Both the position numbers and the translations under genes were made by a program. The notes beneath the pieces are model-generated. The model did not search any database. It worked only from the letters and a program-made list of their open reading frames with translations, and was not told the origin of the DNA. This document shows, one piece after another, positions 6,759-8,475 of a DNA stretch of 8,475 nucleotides (positions are counted from its first letter, which is position 1; the number at the start of each line of letters is the position of its first letter). Source of the DNA: Thiobacillaceae bacterium (GTDB lineage: Bacteria; Pseudomonadota; Gammaproteobacteria; Burkholderiales; Thiobacillaceae); the NCBI GenBank assembly GCA_012274165.1, contig JAAPAA010000354.1, forward strand, positions 1-8,475. The letters run 5' to 3'.

Positions 6759-7171
6759 CGTACCGGATTCTGTGTGCATACGACGAGTCCACCGGCGCCG
6801 ACAAAGCTTTCGATTTCGCGCTGCAGCTAGCCAAGCGATTTGATGGCGAGCTTCACGTTGTGGCCGTGTTCGAGCCGGCCGAGGCTTCCCGCGGGGTCAA
6901 GGCCGAAACGCTACTCGAAACGGCGCAGGGTCAATTCGGCGCAGGCTTGGACCGGCTTCGCGCTAAGGCAATTGAAGCGGGGCTCGAACTGACAGCCGCA
7001 GTGTCAGTGGGATATCCCGCGCGGCAGATTCTCCAGAAGGCCGAGGAACTGCTCGCTGACCACATCGTCGTCGGGCAGCGCGGAAAGAACGCCTTTGAGC
7101 GCAGGGCGATGGGCTCCGTGTCTTTACGCATAGTCTCACACGGCGCGGGAACGGTCACGGTCGTGCGCTGA
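6755..7171 (+). CDS. Universal stress protein (UspA family)
   Basis: This is a small cytoplasmic USP-fold protein of 138 aa, the normal single-domain length. The N-terminal strand YRILCAYDES carries the conserved aspartate at residue 10. The ATP-binding motif G-x2-G-x9-G-S is complete: G107, G110, G120, S121 within VVGQRGKNAFERRAMGS. The C-terminal strand ends TVTVVR, so ATP binding is expected. USPs act in survival of starvation, oxygen or other stress, but the specific role here cannot be read from sequence. The GTG start at 6755 overlaps the stop of the upstream gene (GTGA) and has TTGGGG about 7 nt before it. The longer frame from 6518 is a shadow of the upstream gene. Its last codons run directly into a broken HipA-like sequence. 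Confidence 0.9.
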   Translation: MTYRILCAYDESTGADKAFDFALQLAKRFDGELHVVAVFEPAEASRGVKAETLLETAQGQFGAGLDRLRAKAIEAGLELTAAVSVGYPARQILQKAEELLADHIVVGQRGKNAFERRAMGSVSLRIVSHGAGTVTVVR

Positions 7172-7441
7172 CACCGCTCTACGACGTGGTGTCCATTTGG
7201 CCGGGTCGTGGGCAATGCCGACAACCAGTGGTCCTGGCACAAAGGCAAGATGGCCATGGCCATCACGAGCAAGTTACGGCAAGGACGCGGAGCCCATCAT
7301 CGGCCGGCTGCTCGAGAGGATCGACTCGATCGTCCAGCAGGTTGCAGCGCGGCTGCCCACCGGCTTTCCGCACAGGTCGCGAGCTCCATCTTCAAAGGCC
7401 TGAAGACCTCAGCTGACAAGCTACGCCACATGGAACCCTGA
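7165..7441 (+). pseudogene. hipA: C-terminal remnant of a HipA-family toxin kinase, frameshifted
   Basis: HipA is the serine/threonine kinase toxin of HipBA modules. Three frames together rebuild its C-terminal part. LTPLYDVVSIWP starts at about 7168, overlapping the USP stop. After a +1 shift near 7200, VVGNADNQWSWHKGKMAMAI follows. After a loss near 7270-7290, DAEPIIGRLLERIDSIVQQV then AARLPTGFP is read, and after a shift near 7370, VASSIFKGLKTSADKLRHME ends with TGA at 7439-7441. The order and motifs match the HipA C-terminus (LTPLYDV..WP, K.AMA, then the helical tail with RLP.GFP). The N-terminal two thirds, including the ATP-binding and catalytic loops, and any HipB partner are absent, so it is non-functional. 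Confidence 0.75.
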
Positions 7442-7526
7442 ACAGAGCCAAGCTTGCCGAATCGCGCCGCAGTGATCCATCTGGCCGGCGTCAACTATCT
7501 TGTCCGCTCGGCCAAGGTAATTGGCG

Positions 7527-7837
7527 TCAACCACTTTGCAACCGGGTCAACGTCAAGGTGAGCGTCTTCGCTGATATGGCCCCCAGGCGCTTGGCCAGAC
7601 GCGCCTTGTCAACAGTGCGGACCTGGTCGAGAGGGACGAAGCCCTCTGTGCCCCGGCATGGGTCACGGGCACACGGGACGGAGCCGCAAAGCCCTTGGAA
7701 GTCATGGGTGGAACGATCACCGTGCGCAGGAGCTCGTTCAACTCGGCTGGCGACACCATCACGCAGGGCCGCGCCTTCTTGATTTCGTTGCAGACAGTCG
7801 GGTCGAGGTTCACCAGCCGCACGTCTCCGCGCTTCAC
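7527..7837 (-). pseudogene. MazF/PemK-family endoribonuclease toxin, frameshifted
   Basis: MazF/PemK toxins cleave mRNA and are held inactive by their antitoxin. From the GTG at 7837 the first frame gives KRGDVRLVNLDPTVCNEIKK, then ARPCVMVSPAELNELLRTVI and VPPMTSKG..APSRVPVTHAG, the hallmark N-terminal two thirds. Near 7655 the frame shifts (one base lost or two gained), and the correct end LDQVRTVDKARLAKRLGAIS continues in another frame to TGA at 7527. The undisturbed length would be about 103-105 aa, normal for the family. The uncorrected frame runs to 7553 with an unrelated tail. The GTG overlaps the antitoxin stop (GTGA), the usual TA layout. The lost C-terminal third contains conserved fold elements, so activity is unlikely. 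Confidence 0.82.
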
Positions 7838-7971
7838 CAGGCCAACTCCGTGTCGGCATCATTGCCGAACTCGCCCATGGCCAACTCGTCGCTCGCCTCG
7901 TTCGGCGAGCGCTTTGGCCGCGGCAGTCCCGGCAGGACGGGCTTGGCCGGCCTTCGCAGAACAAATCTTGA
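7834..7971 (-). pseudogene. Decayed PemI/MazE-type antitoxin, C-terminal part
   Basis: Immediately upstream of the toxin, one frame reads SDELAMGEFGNDADTELAW and stops with TGA at 7836-7834, overlapping the toxin GTG. A second frame just upstream reads SAKAGQARPAGTAAAKALAE. Joined, they resemble the tail of AbrB-fold antitoxins paired with this toxin type (R.GW.EA..ALA.RGD..L.MGEFGN..D.ELAW). The DNA-binding N-terminal half was not recognised in any frame, and a frameshift near 7893 breaks the rest. The identification depends on the conserved tail and on position. Confidence 0.55.
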
Positions 7972-8193
7972 TCTGTCAATTACCGCTGGCGCGTGTCCAA
8001 TCCCGTGGCGATCGAACGTCGACCTGCTGACTATCGACTCACCGGAAAGATAGCTAAATGAGAACTTGTCCGTTCTGCAATTCCGGTCTCAACTAACCCC
8101 ATTAAATTAATTCTTAAGTAGTAGTAGCGCGAGCGCCGATCTCTGCCCGCTCCGAAAGAGATAACTCGCGCGCGCGTGTAAGTCTGCGAGCAC
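7972..8193. other. Intergenic stretch with an AT-rich core
   Basis: No gene is supported. An AT-rich segment at about 8098-8120 (ATTAAATTAATTCTTAAG, then a short TAG triplet run) contrasts with the high GC around it. An imperfect stem, ATCTCT with AGAGAT 12 nt apart, lies at about 8139-8162. Either could be a promoter or terminator feature of the decayed TA module or of the small gene to the right, but neither is clear. Confidence 0.35.
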
Positions 8194-8394
8194 TCACTCC
8201 ATACCAGTATCGACGTCGCATTTTGGAACGTCCGGACCTCGGCCTTCGGTGGTCGCCCCGTCGAGCACCTGCGCCCGATTTATGCGGATGGCCTCCGGGT
8301 GCTCGCGCCTGATCTCGGCTTCGGTGTACGCCACTGCGGTGCTGATCCACCCTTCAGACGCTTGGATTCGCCACCGCCATTTCTTGACTTGCAT
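8194..8394 (-). CDS. Small hypothetical protein
   Basis: The product is 66 aa, starting MQVKKWRWRIQASEGWISTA and continuing with AYTEAEIRREHPEAIRI. This pattern, a Trp/Arg-rich beta strand pair followed by a T-E-A-E-I-R-x-E-H-P-x-A helix, recalls short uncharacterised proteins of accessory regions in Burkholderiales. That is a memory-based impression, not a search result. No signal peptide or membrane segment is seen. There is no convincing Shine-Dalgarno before the ATG at 8394, and overlapping frames exist in the same span, so the call is tentative. No function can be assigned. Confidence 0.45.
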   Translation of the reverse strand: MQVKKWRWRIQASEGWISTAVAYTEAEIRREHPEAIRINRAQVLDGATTEGRGPDVPKCDVDTGME

Positions 8395-8475
8395 GGCGGC
8401 GCATCGTGCAGGTAGCGAGTGGCACGCCGCGCTGGGTATGCACCTATCGTCGTGTAGCCAACTACCACGGGTGTG

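Noticed and set aside
7249..7264. Perfect 16-bp palindrome GATGGCCATGGCCATC
   Set aside because: It is explained by the MAMAI codons of the HipA remnant, so coding history accounts for the symmetry.

Overview
The window looks like a chromosomal stretch of a high-GC betaproteobacterium, most likely Burkholderiales (Comamonadaceae-like). This rests on codon use, on the capsule proteins, and on accessory genes whose N-termini and context resemble those common in that order. It is an inference, because no rRNA or marker gene is present.

Positions 1-5127 (minus strand) hold an ABC-transporter-dependent (group 2-like) capsule operon transcribed toward coordinate 1: kpsS-like Kdo transferase, a bifunctional mannose-1-phosphate guanylyltransferase/mannose-6-phosphate isomerase, kpsE-like polysaccharide co-polymerase, kpsM-like permease and kpsT-like ATPase (cut by the window edge). 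The genes are tightly packed. kpsE/kpsM overlap as TGATG and kpsM/kpsT as ATGA, which suggests translational coupling. Together they prime the lipid-linked Kdo anchor, supply GDP-mannose and export the polymer. The outer-membrane channel (kpsD-like) and kpsC are not in the window and would be expected nearby. Two short inverted repeats precede kpsS.

Positions about 5128-6278 are non-coding or decayed DNA. They contain a block of imperfect 19-24-bp tandem repeats (TGGGGAA...CACCCA) and, downstream, a broken fragment of an rve/DDE-type transposase. Together these look like the left part of a degenerate insertion element.

Positions 6279-7171 (plus strand) hold an apparently intact two-gene unit: an unrecognised 159-aa protein and a 138-aa universal stress protein joined by a GTGA overlap. 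Two abutting perfect palindromes (10 and 14 bp) lie 50-73 bp upstream and are candidate operators.

Positions 7165-8475 are a scrapyard of toxin-antitoxin genes. The C-terminal part of a HipA-family kinase is broken by several frameshifts and begins at the stop codon of the stress-protein gene. A frameshifted MazF/PemK toxin with its decayed antitoxin lies on the minus strand. Beyond an AT-rich gap there is one plausible small hypothetical gene (8194-8394, minus). The contrast between the intact capsule operon, the intact stress-protein pair and the decayed material around them is the main structural message of the window.
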